64,000 nt of DNA from Sulfurovum sp. (lineage in GTDB: Bacteria > Campylobacterota > Campylobacteria > Campylobacterales > Sulfurovaceae): the NCBI GenBank assembly GCA_027068435.1, contig JAMOTA010000044.1:31645-95644 (forward strand), written 5' to 3'. Numbering within the stretch: position 1 is the stretch's first letter; every line of letters starts with the position of its first letter. Below, one piece after another: positions 1 through 11,303 of the stretch. The notes beneath the pieces are model-generated. The model had not been told where the DNA came from. It saw nothing but the letters and a program-made list of their open reading frames with translations, and did not search any database. Made by a program: the position numbers and the translations under genes.

Positions 1-190
1 TAGCAACTGCTAATTCACTTGAATCTGATTTTTCGATAACGATTACACCTGTATCAAGTAACGAAACCAGACTAGCGTGGTTGGCTAAAACACCAAACTC
101 ACCTTCACTACCTGGTAGAGTTACCTGTTTAACTTCAGCGTCAAAAATCACACCGTTAGGTGTGACTATTTCTAGCTTCATAAGTTCCAT
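1..190 (-). CDS. atpC: ATP synthase epsilon subunit, C-terminus cut by window edge
   Basis: Encodes the N-terminal 63 residues of the F1 epsilon subunit, a central-stalk protein that couples rotation to catalysis and can inhibit ATP hydrolysis. The translation begins MELMKLEIVTPNGVIFDAEV and continues with the family's PGSEGEFGVLANHASLVSLL block, typical of the epsilon beta-sandwich. ATG at 188-190 is preferred over the in-frame ATG at 179-181 because an AAAGGA ribosome site lies just upstream of it. It follows atpD by 21 bases and is the last atp gene in the run. The gene continues past base 1, so the C-terminal helices are not visible. Confidence 0.95.
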   Translation of the reverse strand, partial: MELMKLEIVTPNGVIFDAEVKQVTLPGSEGEFGVLANHASLVSLLDTGVIVIEKSDSSELAVA

Positions 191-211
191 AATTATCCTT
201 TAAAGATTTGC

Positions 212-2514
<2,303 letters not shown>

Positions 2515-2526
2515 TCTAAGCCTTTC

Positions 2527-4041
2527 TTATGCTGAAAAAGATGCTTTGAAATCTTCGATAGCTTTACGTAACTGAGCATCAGTATCTTCAGTAATCTTTT
2601 TATCATTTCTTATAGCATCAAAGATATTTGCATATTTTGCTTCTAAAAATGGCATAAGATCTGCTTCAAATTTAGTCACTGAACTTACAGCAACATCATC
2701 TAAGAATCCATTTGCACCAGCAAAAATAATAACAACTTGCTTCTCAATTGGAACTGGAGCATAAGGTCCTTGTTTAAGAACTTCTACCATTCTTTGACCA
2801 CGTTCTAGTTGTCCTCTTGTATAATCATCAAGATCAGATGCGAACTGTGCAAATGCTTGAAGCTCTCTAAATGAAGCCAAGTCTAGTCTCAATGTACCAG
2901 ATACCTGTTTAGTTGCCTTAATTTGAGCAGCTCCACCAACACGAGAAACAGAAAGTCCAACGTTAATTGCTGGTCTAATACCTGAGTTAAATAAGTCAGT
3001 CTCAAGGAAGATTTGACCATCAGTAATAGAGATAACATTTGTTGGGATATACGCCGCAACATCACCTGCTTGAGTTTCAATAATTGGGAATGCAGTAATA
3101 GATCCAGCACCTAAGGCATCTGAAAGTTTTGCAGCTCTTTCAAGTAATCTTGAGTGAAGATAGAAAACATCTCCTGGATATGCTTCACGACCTGGAGGAC
3201 GACGAAGAATAAGTGACATCTCTCTATATGCAACAGCATGTTTAGAAAGGTCATCATAGAAAATAACTGCATGTCTACCATTATCTCTGAAGTACTCAGC
3301 CATTGTTACACCTGCATAAGGAGCAAGGAACTGTAATGCTGAAGAGTCTGCTGCAGAAGCTGTTACAATAATTGTATAGTCCATTGCACCATGCTCTTCA
3401 AGTTTTTTAACAGTAGCAGCTACAGTTGATTGTTTTTGACCAATTGCAACATAAATACATACAACATCTTGACCTTTTTGGTTGATGATAGTATCGATAG
3501 CTAAAGTAGTTTTACCTGTTTGTCTATCACCAATGATAAGTTCTCTTTGCCCACGACCAACTGGTACTAGTGCATCAATAGCTTTAATACCTGTTTGAAG
3601 TGGTTCATGAACTGATTTTCTAGCCATGATTCCAGGTGCTTTCTCTTCAACAAATCTGTATTCTGCTGCTTCAACTGCACCTTTACCATCGATAGCTTCA
3701 CCAAGTGGGTTAACAACTCTACCAATCATAGCATCACCAACTGGTGTTTTAAGAAGTTCACCAGCTCTTTTAACGCTCATTCCCTCTTTAATTCCTGTAC
3801 TAGAACCAAGAACAACAACACCAACGTTTGCTTCCTCAAGGTTTAATACTAGACCTTTAGCACCGTTGTCAAATTCTACAACTTCACCTGCCATAACATT
3901 GTTAAGACCATAAACTGTTGTAATACTATCTGCGATACCTACTACTTTTCCTACTTCATTGATGTCAACATCAATCTCGAAATTTTCAATTCTCTCTTTG
4001 ATAATTGAACTAATTTCATCTGCTTGCAATTTTACTGCCAC
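2527..4041 (-). CDS. atpA: ATP synthase F1 alpha subunit
   Basis: Non-catalytic nucleotide-binding alpha subunit, 504 residues. The P-loop GDRQTGKT is at about residues 171-178, followed by the family segment [15 protein letters not shown]. The block [20 protein letters not shown] and the arginine-finger region [10 protein letters not shown], which contributes to the catalytic site of the adjacent beta subunit, are intact. It sits 24 bases downstream of atpH. Nothing unusual was seen. Confidence 0.99.
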   Translation of the reverse strand: MAVKLQADEISSIIKERIENFEIDVDINEVGKVVGIADSITTVYGLNNVMAGEVVEFDNGAKGLVLNLEEANVGVVVLGSSTGIKEGMSVKRAGELLKTPVGDAMIGRVVNPLGEAIDGKGAVEAAEYRFVEEKAPGIMARKSVHEPLQTGIKAIDALVPVGRGQRELIIGDRQTGKTTLAIDTIINQKGQDVVCIYVAIGQKQSTVAATVKKLEEHGAMDYTIIVTASAADSSALQFLAPYAGVTMAEYFRDNGRHAVIFYDDLSKHAVAYREMSLILRRPPGREAYPGDVFYLHSRLLERAAKLSDALGAGSITAFPIIETQAGDVAAYIPTNVISITDGQIFLETDLFNSGIRPAINVGLSVSRVGGAAQIKATKQVSGTLRLDLASFRELQAFAQFASDLDDYTRGQLERGQRMVEVLKQGPYAPVPIEKQVVIIFAGANGFLDDVAVSSVTKFEADLMPFLEAKYANIFDAIRNDKKITEDTDAQLRKAIEDFKASFSA

Positions 4042-4065
4042 TGATACTCCTTTACTTTTAGATAA

Positions 4066-4593
4066 CTATAAAGATTTCTTAATGAAATCAATTAGTTGTT
4101 CTTTAACTCTCTGTTTAGAGAAGTTAACCTCAATACCTAAATCATCAACTGAAACACGTAATCCATCAAGATCCGTTTTTTCTTGTGTTAATTTAATAGT
4201 AGAACCTGTATATTTTTTAAGTGCCTCTTCTAACTTCTTAATCTCTTTTTTATCAATAGTATTTTTGCTTTTCAATATACCTTCATATTGATTTGATTTC
4301 TTTTGTAAATCTGCATTTAAAACTTTTGCTATAGCTGGGATTAAATTAAGTCTTTTATTTTCACCTAAAATTTTAATAAAATTAATTAAAGTATTATCAG
4401 TACTTTTATCAAGTGCAGATAAAATCATACCTGTCTTTTTTTCATCTGAAAGAATAGGAGAGTTTAATGTTACCATTACCTCTTCTGTATCAATAGCTTC
4501 AGTTAAAATATTAATAATTTCAGAAATTCCATCAATATTTTTACTTACAGATGAGAGTGCATGTGCATACCTTTTAGCAATTAACTCTTCCAT
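4066..4593 (-). CDS. atpH: ATP synthase F1 delta subunit
   Basis: Peripheral-stalk delta (OSCP) subunit, 175 residues, linking the F1 head to the b subunits. It starts MEELIAKRYAHALSS, matching the family pattern of an early RYAxAL helix, and ends with the conserved DDLGIEVNFSKQRVKEQL type of C-terminal segment. Its ATG abuts the TAA stop of atpF with no gap, which suggests translational coupling. Assignment rests on these motifs plus position between atpF and atpA. Confidence 0.95.
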   Translation of the reverse strand: MEELIAKRYAHALSSVSKNIDGISEIINILTEAIDTEEVMVTLNSPILSDEKKTGMILSALDKSTDNTLINFIKILGENKRLNLIPAIAKVLNADLQKKSNQYEGILKSKNTIDKKEIKKLEEALKKYTGSTIKLTQEKTDLDGLRVSVDDLGIEVNFSKQRVKEQLIDFIKKSL

Positions 4594-5142
4594 TTATGCA
4601 ACCTTTTTTGAAATAACATCTATAACTTTAGACTCACTAATCATAATATCATCATTAGTAATATATTCAGTTAATATTTCATCAATAGCATCTCTAGCTG
4701 AATTTCTCTCTTCTAAAGATATTTTCTCTTCAAGATATTTGTCCATAAGAGCCAACTCATTAATATTTGCTTCAGATATTTTATCTACTAAAAGAATTGC
4801 TTCTTTTTTTGCATCTACAATAATCTGATCTGCTTTTTTACTACTCTCATCTAAACGAGACTGAGCATTTCTTTTTTCATCTTTAGCAGCTTGAAGTTTC
4901 TCTTCAATTTCAGCAAGTTGAGCAGCAATACCTTCTTTTCTTTCTGCGAAAAAATTTTTAACTGGGTTAGCAATTAAATAATAAAGTAATGAAGCAAAAA
5001 TAATAAAGTTTACTAATCTTGGTAAATAATCTGTCTCTCTACCAGTTTGAACAAAGTATCTTGTTGATTCTGCATCTACATGTCCACTTGCCAAAATAAT
5101 AGCAGGTGCTATAAGTAAAGACAATAGTACTAATTTTTTCAT
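4594..5142 (-). CDS. atpF: ATP synthase Fo b subunit with N-terminal signal-like segment
   Basis: Peripheral-stalk b subunit, 182 residues. Residues 1-24 resemble a cleavable signal peptide ending near ASGHVDA; a second hydrophobic span (LVNFIIFASLLYYLI, about 43-57) is the usual b-subunit anchor and is followed by a long charged helix. The extra N-terminal hydrophobic segment is a feature I associate with epsilonproteobacterial b subunits, and means the mature N-terminus is probably periplasmic. It lies 13 bases after atpF'. The a and c subunit genes are not in this block, as expected for this group. Confidence 0.93.
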   Translation of the reverse strand: MKKLVLLSLLIAPAIILASGHVDAESTRYFVQTGRETDYLPRLVNFIIFASLLYYLIANPVKNFFAERKEGIAAQLAEIEEKLQAAKDEKRNAQSRLDESSKKADQIIVDAKKEAILLVDKISEANINELALMDKYLEEKISLEERNSARDAIDEILTEYITNDDIMISESKVIDVISKKVA

Positions 5143-5155
5143 ATATATCCCTTTC

Positions 5156-5578
5156 CTATAACTTGCTAAATTTAGCTTTTAGACTCTCTTTAAAAAGAGG
5201 CATCTCTGAAAGTAAAGAATTTTTAAGATTCTCTTTATCTTCTGATAACTTCTTAATGAAGCTCCCATACTCTTTGTCTAATTCACTTTGTTTATTTTCG
5301 ACTTTACTTGCTGCTGAAGATTTTTCATCATCAGTAGCTTTCTGTCTTATTGCTGCAGCTTCATTCTTAGCGTCGCTAATATTTGCTTCTGCTTTAGCAT
5401 TAAGTTCATCTGTGTTTCCAGTAAGCCCTTTTGCTGCTTCTAAATCTTTTGCTATAGAGTTATCTCTATCATCCATAAAACTAACCAATGGCTGAAATAG
5501 CATCTTATTTAAAATGACAATTAGGAACAGAAACAAAACTAAGACGAACAACATCAATGGTAAATGTATGTCAAGCAT
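5156..5578 (-). CDS. atpF': ATP synthase Fo b' subunit
   Basis: Second b-type stalk subunit, 140 residues: one N-terminal membrane helix (LMLFVLVLFLFLIVILNKMLF, about 8-28), then an alanine- and lysine-rich charged helix to the end. Position first in the atp run and absence of a signal-like N-terminus separate it from atpF. Heterodimeric b/b' stalks are known from photosynthetic bacteria and Campylobacterota. A gap of 62 bases separates it from parB; no clear terminator was seen there, so the atp genes may be read through from parAB. Confidence 0.92.
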   Translation of the reverse strand: MLDIHLPLMLFVLVLFLFLIVILNKMLFQPLVSFMDDRDNSIAKDLEAAKGLTGNTDELNAKAEANISDAKNEAAAIRQKATDDEKSSAASKVENKQSELDKEYGSFIKKLSEDKENLKNSLLSEMPLFKESLKAKFSKL

Positions 5579-5640
5579 TAAAACTCCTCGTGTAATTTCA
5601 CATTATTTTACCATTTTAGAGATGATATATTGATTAAAAA

Positions 5641-6510
5641 TCATACTTTTGAGAGGAATGTTAAAAAGTTTTCAATATCTTTCTTATCAGTTAAGCTTAT
5701 CTCTATGCTTTTAGCTTTAATTTTATACTTAAAGGGGAGTAGATTTTCTATCTCTTGGGTATAATTATCAAATATTGATACTTTACTATTTTCAGTAACA
5801 GTAGTTGGGCTATTATCTTTATATTTTTTTACAATTTTTTCACTCTCACGTACACTAAGTTTTTGACCTATGATACTGTCGATAATAATTTGCTGTTGCT
5901 TCTCTTCAAGACCAACTAATATTTTTGCATGCCCTTGTGTAATTTTATCCGAAGAGATTTTATCTTGAACATACGCTGACAAGCTTAAAAGACGCAGTGT
6001 ATTTGTAATTTGAGATCGACTTTTATGTACTATAGATGAGAGTTCATCATGAGTAATAGCATGTACTTCAATAAGTTCTGAATAAGAGTTTGCTAACTCA
6101 ATGGCATTAAGATTTTCTCTTTGAATATTTTCTATAAGTGCAAGTTCACGTAGTCGTACTTCATCTATGTCAACATCAGCTATAATAGCTTTAATCGTCC
6201 CTAGTCCAGCCAATTTATGTGCTCTTAAACGACGTTCACCTGCTATAAGTAGATACCCTTCCTCTTTCTCTATAATAACAATAGGTTGAAGTAATCCATG
6301 CTCACTGATTGAACTGCTTAACTCTTCTAAACTTTTTTCATCAAAATGTTTACGAGGTTGAAAAGGGTTAGGTGTAATAATCTCAACATCAACCTCTTCT
6401 ACTCTTGCACCTTGCTTTTCTAATTCAAAACTATCTATGTCGCTTAAATCTTTTTCATATGCTTCTTCAACTTCTGAGAGTATATCTCCTAAACCTCTAC
6501 CTAATGCCAT
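5641..6510 (-). CDS. parB: Chromosome partitioning protein ParB
   Basis: ParB/Spo0J family CTPase clamp that loads at parS and helps segregate the origin region; 289 residues. It has the N-terminal MALGRGLGDIL start, the NPFQPRKHFD block at about residues 48-57, the CTP-binding GERRLRA motif at about 91-97, and a helix-turn-helix around SRSQITNTLRLLSL. The gene begins one base after the parA stop. No parS-like site was recognised by eye in the window. Linkage to atp and fmt-birA is typical of Campylobacterota. Confidence 0.97.
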   Translation of the reverse strand: MALGRGLGDILSEVEEAYEKDLSDIDSFELEKQGARVEEVDVEIITPNPFQPRKHFDEKSLEELSSSISEHGLLQPIVIIEKEEGYLLIAGERRLRAHKLAGLGTIKAIIADVDIDEVRLRELALIENIQRENLNAIELANSYSELIEVHAITHDELSSIVHKSRSQITNTLRLLSLSAYVQDKISSDKITQGHAKILVGLEEKQQQIIIDSIIGQKLSVRESEKIVKKYKDNSPTTVTENSKVSIFDNYTQEIENLLPFKYKIKAKSIEISLTDKKDIENFLTFLSKV

Positions 6511-6511
6511 A

Positions 6512-7297
6512 TTAACTACCTACTATAACTGTAGCTAAATTTTGATAAGCTAAAGAGCCTTTAGACTTTGCAGCATAATAAATAACTGGTTTACCAAAAC
6601 TTGGACTCTCTGCTATTTTTACATTTCTTGGTACGACAATACACTCTTTTACTTTTTTCATATGAAATAGTTTATCTTTAAAATGATGACTTAAATCTGC
6701 TAAGACTTGCTTAGAAAGATTATTTTGTGAAGAGTACATTGTAGGAAGAAATCCCTTTATTTTAAGTTTAGGATTAATAGTTTTCTTTAATAAACTTACA
6801 GTATTTAAAAGTTGTGCCAACCCCTCTAATGCAAAAAATTCACATTGAATAGGAATAATTACTGAATCTGATGCACTTAAAGCATTTATTGTAATAGGTC
6901 CTAATGCTGGTGGAGAATCAATAATGATATAATCAAAATTTTTAGAAACCTCTTTTAGCTTCTCTTTTAAAATTAGCTCTCTATTTTTCTTTTTAGGGTT
7001 ATAAAACTCTTTTTCTATACCAACTAAACCGATATTTGATGGTACCAATTTAAGATTAGAAATGCTTGTTTTAAGAATAACTTCTGAGAGCTTCTTTGTA
7101 CCAATAAGTACATGATAGATATTAAACTCATAATCACTTCTATTGAAGCCCAAACTTGTAGTAGCATTTGATTGTGGGTCAATATCCATAAGGAGAACTT
7201 TTTTACCCTTTTGTGCCAAAGATGCTGCTAGATTTACAGCTGTTGTAGTCTTACCTACTCCACCTTTTTGATTGGCTATACTAATTATTTCACTCAT
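6512..7297 (-). CDS. parA: Chromosome partitioning ATPase ParA (Soj)
   Basis: Deviant Walker-type ATPase, 261 residues, working with ParB to move origin regions. The deviant P-loop KGGVGKTTT is at about residues 11-19, and the Walker A' and B strands read VLLMDIDPQSNAT and FDYIIIDSPPALG. The ATG overlaps the birA stop by four bases (ATGA), and parB follows after one base, so birA-parA-parB are translationally coupled. The length is that of chromosomal Soj rather than plasmid ParA with an extra N-terminal DNA-binding domain. Confidence 0.98.
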   Translation of the reverse strand: MSEIISIANQKGGVGKTTTAVNLAASLAQKGKKVLLMDIDPQSNATTSLGFNRSDYEFNIYHVLIGTKKLSEVILKTSISNLKLVPSNIGLVGIEKEFYNPKKKNRELILKEKLKEVSKNFDYIIIDSPPALGPITINALSASDSVIIPIQCEFFALEGLAQLLNTVSLLKKTINPKLKIKGFLPTMYSSQNNLSKQVLADLSHHFKDKLFHMKKVKECIVVPRNVKIAESPSFGKPVIYYAAKSKGSLAYQNLATVIVGS

Positions 7298-7929
7298 CTT
7301 AAACTATACACTCTCTTACTCCCTATTATTAAAGATCCATCATTGCATAAAATTGCATTTTCAAGACTCTTTTTCTGATTTTCTATATGCACAGAAAATC
7401 TCCTACTTAATTCAAATTCTACCTCATACTCACTAAAAATTTGCTTCCATTTCGGAAATTTATCTACGGCTAATAGATAAATTTCAAGCAGTTTTTGAGG
7501 TAATATATCGTTCTCTAAGGCTCTATAGCTATTTTTATTTTTTTTTAAATTTATACCTATTCCACAAACTAGTATATTATCTATTTTTTTAGTAATAGTA
7601 CCACCGACTTTATAATCTCCACTATAAAAATCATTTGGCCATTTTAGCCATACCTTTTTATCTAACTCTTTCAATACCTGCTTCATGATAAAAGAGAAAT
7701 AGATTGAAGCTGATGAAAGAGGTAAATCTTTAGGTAACATCTCTAAGTTTAGAGCAATAGAAGCAAAAAAGTTACCTTCTCCACCAGACCAACTGTTGTC
7801 ACGACTACCTACTCCTAATGACTGCTCCTTAGATATAACTGCGACAGGAGCATCTAATTTCTTCTGTTTTAACGCATCTAAAAGATAGGTTTGCGTAGAG
7901 GGTAAAGTACTAAAAGATAAAATCTCCAA
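7294..7929 (-). CDS. birA: Biotin--[acetyl-CoA-carboxylase] ligase
   Basis: Biotin protein ligase, 211 residues, attaching biotin to the AccB carrier. Recognisable blocks are STQTYLLDALKQ near the start, SLGVGSRDNSWSGGEGNFFASI (about 37-58, a divergent GRGRxGRxWxS loop) and VWLKWPNDFYSGDYKVGG, the catalytic KWPND motif. There is no N-terminal helix-turn-helix, so this is the non-repressor class. It overlaps fmt by 20 bases and parA by four. The substrate partner AccB is not in this window, although accD lies at 30772-31611. Confidence 0.93.
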   Translation of the reverse strand: MEILSFSTLPSTQTYLLDALKQKKLDAPVAVISKEQSLGVGSRDNSWSGGEGNFFASIALNLEMLPKDLPLSSASIYFSFIMKQVLKELDKKVWLKWPNDFYSGDYKVGGTITKKIDNILVCGIGINLKKNKNSYRALENDILPQKLLEIYLLAVDKFPKWKQIFSEYEVEFELSRRFSVHIENQKKSLENAILCNDGSLIIGSKRVYSLR

Positions 7930-8824
7930 TTTTTAATCCTCTCCCTACACAGTAGGCTTTTGCACTCATAGCTTTTTTAGAAGCAGGTTGAAGTGTAGCT
8001 ATTTGTAATGCACCTATTTCACACCCTAATATAACACTATCATCAACAAATGAAAGTATCTCGAAAGGCTTATGTTCTCTATTTTTATCTACAAGTGTTA
8101 CACCATCTAATTTTGTACCATTAGAAACAAAGATACCAGGCCAGCCCTCAAATGCACGATATTTATTATACATATCTACTGCATTATCAAAGCTAACTTC
8201 ACCATGACTCTTTTTAATCTTCTTACAAAGTGTAGCCTCAGATTCATTTTGTATTTTTGGTACAATATTTTTAAAATTTCGTATAGTACTTAGCGTAAGA
8301 ATACAAGCATCTTCTGTAAGCTGTTGCATCAGTGCATTAAGTCTCATATAAGAGGGGATAGTAAAGAGCTTTTTTTCAAGAATATCTCCTGTATCTAAGC
8401 CCTCTTCCATCATCATAGAAGTAACACCTGTTTGTTTATCTCCATTGAGGAGTGACTGTTGTACTGGGCTTGCTCCTCTATACTGTGGTAAAATAGATGC
8501 ATGTAAGTTAATACATGGAGCTATATCTAAAATAGACTTTGGCAATATCTGCCCAAATGCAGCAACTACTATAAAATCTGGATTAGCATCTTTTATTGTA
8601 TCTTCTATACCCTCTTCACTAAGACGGTTAGGTTGCAACAAAGAGATGTTATGTTCAGTAGCTAATACTTTTACAGAGGGTGGCGTTAAAACTTTTTTAC
8701 GACCTACTGGACGATCTGGCTGTGTTAATACCAAATTTACATTCATATCATCTGCATCTATTAATGTATCTAATATCTCTCTTGCATAATGTGGTGTTCC
8801 CATATAAACAATGTTATATTTCAT
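7910..8824 (-). CDS. fmt: Methionyl-tRNA formyltransferase
   Basis: Transfers a formyl group from 10-formyl-tetrahydrofolate to initiator Met-tRNA; 304 residues. The folate-site block INLHASILPQYRGASPVQ is at about residues 105-122, containing catalytic N106 and H108, and the catalytic aspartate lies in EEGLDTGDIL (D144). The C-terminal domain is present. It is the first gene of the run leading through birA-parA-parB into atp and overlaps birA by 20 bases. The ribosome site is weak but the ATG matches the family N-terminus. Confidence 0.97.
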   Translation of the reverse strand: MKYNIVYMGTPHYAREILDTLIDADDMNVNLVLTQPDRPVGRKKVLTPPSVKVLATEHNISLLQPNRLSEEGIEDTIKDANPDFIVVAAFGQILPKSILDIAPCINLHASILPQYRGASPVQQSLLNGDKQTGVTSMMMEEGLDTGDILEKKLFTIPSYMRLNALMQQLTEDACILTLSTIRNFKNIVPKIQNESEATLCKKIKKSHGEVSFDNAVDMYNKYRAFEGWPGIFVSNGTKLDGVTLVDKNREHKPFEILSFVDDSVILGCEIGALQIATLQPASKKAMSAKAYCVGRGLKIGDFIF

Positions 8825-8836
8825 TTATACCCTCCA

Positions 8837-10054
8837 TTATTTAAAATTAAGTCTTTGAGAGCTGTCAAATCCATAAACATCATTAAAGAGTAACAGTTTT
8901 CCTGTATCATCTACATATGCTGTTAAATACGCTGTATGTACTGCTAATTTTTTATTAAGCGACACATGACGAGATTTTAAACTGTCATACATTTTTTTAA
9001 CCTCTGCGTAACTTCTAGCTGTATAGTTTACTGTAATATGTTCTAGCATCTCTATTGGTTGAGAGAGTCTTACGCAACCATGACTATACATACGCACTTT
9101 TCTTTTAAACAGATGTTTTGATTGTGTATCATGCATGTAAACAGAGTGTCTATTAGGGAAAATAAATTTCACACGTCCTAAACCATTTCTTTTTGATGGT
9201 ACTTCAATAAATTTAAACGGTACATGACCTTTTCCACCAGAGTATTTTTTCAAGTTTACAGAAGATGGTGATAGCTTTTTAGAGTTTAAATCATAACTAG
9301 AACGCATTACCATACGTTTACGTTTCAAGTAATTTGGATTTCTTATAAGCTTAGGGATAATCTCATTTCTTGCTATACTATCTGGTACACTCCATTGTGG
9401 GTTAAGTGTAATATATTTTAAGTCTGTACTAAAGATTGGTGTTGGCATCTTCTTTTTACCTACAACTACTGCCATAGAGACTGCTTCTATATTGTTTTCA
9501 ATAATACGTACTCTAAATTCAGGAATATTAATAAGTGCATAATTTTTTCCATTATCTGGCTTCATTAACTTTATTCTCTCTATATTAAGACGAATTTTAT
9601 AAAGTGTAGATGAAGAGATATTACTATCATTTTCTAAGGCTTTGTATCTAGTTAAAAGTCTATCAAATTCTCTATATTTTGGAACATAAGGTGCAAGTAT
9701 CTGTTCAATTGTATGTCCTGCTTTTATTCTCATCATGATATTTGACTTACTTACTCTTTGTCTATAGACACTATAATCTTTTGATACATGTAAATTAATA
9801 CATCCATTAGCAAGGTTTTTAGTATATTCTACAAGTAAATTACTCATAAGTAGAGAGTTTTTAGTACTTAAGACTTGTGCATAAAGTGCTTGTTGATTAC
9901 AGATAGACGCATATTTATCTGTTTTTAAAATCTTCAAAAACTCCTCTTTTTGTGCATGTTTCCATCCCTCTTTATCTGGGATGATTACATCACTACAACC
10001 ACTTATAAAAATGGCTACTAATACTGCTAGTAAAACTTTTATCTTCATATTCAT
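8837..10054 (-). CDS. L,D-transpeptidase (YkuD/YcbB-type) lipoprotein
   Basis: Envelope protein of 405 residues that probably makes 3-3 peptidoglycan cross-links or anchors proteins to the wall. The N-terminus is a signal peptide with a lipobox ISGC (Cys20). The C-terminal half carries the YkuD domain: H308 in SVYMHD and the catalytic motif SHGCVRL with H325 and Cys327. The LNPQWSVPDSI segment upstream is typical of the YcbB/LdtD branch. It lies 12 bases upstream of fmt and 13 downstream of the flavoprotein, all on the minus strand. The exact substrate is not predictable from sequence. Confidence 0.9.
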   Translation of the reverse strand: MNMKIKVLLAVLVAIFISGCSDVIIPDKEGWKHAQKEEFLKILKTDKYASICNQQALYAQVLSTKNSLLMSNLLVEYTKNLANGCINLHVSKDYSVYRQRVSKSNIMMRIKAGHTIEQILAPYVPKYREFDRLLTRYKALENDSNISSSTLYKIRLNIERIKLMKPDNGKNYALINIPEFRVRIIENNIEAVSMAVVVGKKKMPTPIFSTDLKYITLNPQWSVPDSIARNEIIPKLIRNPNYLKRKRMVMRSSYDLNSKKLSPSSVNLKKYSGGKGHVPFKFIEVPSKRNGLGRVKFIFPNRHSVYMHDTQSKHLFKRKVRMYSHGCVRLSQPIEMLEHITVNYTARSYAEVKKMYDSLKSRHVSLNKKLAVHTAYLTAYVDDTGKLLLFNDVYGFDSSQRLNFK

Positions 10055-10067
10055 TATCTCATTCCTT

Positions 10068-11219
10068 TTATTTTATCTCTCGTGAACAGGCAAAGGCACT
10101 TGAAAATGCCCATTGAAAGTTATATCCACCCAATCTTCCCGTAACATCTAAGACTTCACCAATAAAATAAAGACCATCAGTTTTTAAACTCATCATACTT
10201 TTACTGTCAATTTCATCTGTTGATACACCACCTTTTGTCACCTCTGCTTTTGAATAACCAAAAGTGCCTGCAGGTGAAAAAATATAATTATTAAGAGATT
10301 CTAGTTGTTTTAGTTCATTTGAAGTCAATTTAGATGCTACTTTATCTTCAATGCCAAATTGTATCAAAAATGCCTTAGTAACACGTTTAGGCATAGGTAA
10401 AAGTGAAGATATCTGTTTTTTACTACTTTTTAAATTATTCCAAGAAAAATTAGGTAGAAAATCTATACGTACCTTCCCCTTCTTCCAATAAAGTGAAGCA
10501 TCAAGTACAGAGGGACCACTAATCCCTTTATGTGCAAACAACAAAGCACCCTTACATAAATTATCATCTACATGTATTTCAACCTCTGTTGAAGTTCCCG
10601 ATAGTTCTTTAAAGAAAAATTGCTCTTTTTGTACAGTAAAGCCTACTAGTCCAGGTGCTGTATTAACTATAGTATGTTCAAATGACTTAGCGATCTCATA
10701 ACCTATAGAACTAGCACCTAATTTTGGAAAACTCAAACCTCCAGAAGCAACAACAACGATATTTGCCTTTAATATTTGTTTATTTGTTTTAATAAAAAAT
10801 AGTTCATCTTTTTTAGAAACCTCTATAACATTTTCATTTAAGAGTACTTTCTGTCTTTTACACTCTTTTAGAAAAATATCTAACAACTCTTTTGCTGAGT
10901 TTTGACAAAAATACTGTCCATCTTTACGTATAACTGGTACAAGATTTTGTCTCTCTAACCATTGAAGAAGATTTTTTTCTGTAAATATTTTTAATGCATC
11001 AGTAACAAAACTTAGGGTAGGTTTATCATCGCTGTTGGAGAGAAAATAGGCTTCTCCCATTTTACTGTTAGTAATGTTACATTTACCTCCACCTGAGACT
11101 AAAATCTTAGCTCCAAGTTTAGCATTTGATTCAACTATGGTTACTCTATTTTTAGGTAGTAAGGAAGCTAACATTAATGCACTAGCCCCTCCTCCTATAA
11201 TTACAATACTTTTATTCAT
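10068..11219 (-). CDS. HI0933/YhiN-family FAD-binding oxidoreductase
   Basis: Flavoprotein of 383 residues of the HI0933 (YhiN/BaiN) family. An N-terminal FAD-binding Rossmann motif IIGGGASALM is at residues 7-16; the family signature VSGGGKCNITNS lies near 41-52 and a second dinucleotide motif reads IVVASGGLSFPKLGASS. The C-terminal GGVSTDEID and GEVLDVTGRLGGYNFQWA blocks are diagnostic. The biochemical role of this branch is not settled. The start codon has no Shine-Dalgarno sequence and sits directly after a possible -10 box (see the promoter entry), so the message may be leaderless. Confidence 0.92.
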   Translation of the reverse strand: MNKSIVIIGGGASALMLASLLPKNRVTIVESNAKLGAKILVSGGGKCNITNSKMGEAYFLSNSDDKPTLSFVTDALKIFTEKNLLQWLERQNLVPVIRKDGQYFCQNSAKELLDIFLKECKRQKVLLNENVIEVSKKDELFFIKTNKQILKANIVVVASGGLSFPKLGASSIGYEIAKSFEHTIVNTAPGLVGFTVQKEQFFFKELSGTSTEVEIHVDDNLCKGALLFAHKGISGPSVLDASLYWKKGKVRIDFLPNFSWNNLKSSKKQISSLLPMPKRVTKAFLIQFGIEDKVASKLTSNELKQLESLNNYIFSPAGTFGYSKAEVTKGGVSTDEIDSKSMMSLKTDGLYFIGEVLDVTGRLGGYNFQWAFSSAFACSREIK

Positions 11220-11225
11220 GGCGGC

Positions 11226-11231
11226 ATTATA
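11226..11231 (-). promoter_or_regulatory. Possible -10 box for the YhiN-family gene, giving a leaderless message
   Basis: On the minus strand TATAAT is followed by only six bases (GCCGCC) before the ATG at 11219. A normal start site seven or so bases after the box would fall on the start codon, and no ribosome site is visible upstream. The inference is by eye. Confidence 0.4.
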
Positions 11232-11272
11232 CTATAAATATTATGATGCAACTCAATATAACACTTCTATGA

Positions 11273-11278
11273 TATAAT
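11273..11278 (+). promoter_or_regulatory. Probable -10 box for the NlpC/P60 gene
   Basis: A perfect TATAAT lies 25 bases before the ATG at 11304, with AAGGG between them as the ribosome site. It sits in the short divergent region shared with the YhiN-family flavoprotein. Confidence 0.55.
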
Positions 11279-11303
11279 AGTAAAAAATATGATAAGGGTA
11301 TTT

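Noticed and set aside
5579..6600. parS site near parAB
   Set aside because: No GTTTCACGTGAAAC-type sequence was found by eye here; isolated CACGTG motifs elsewhere in the window are inside genes and do not match.
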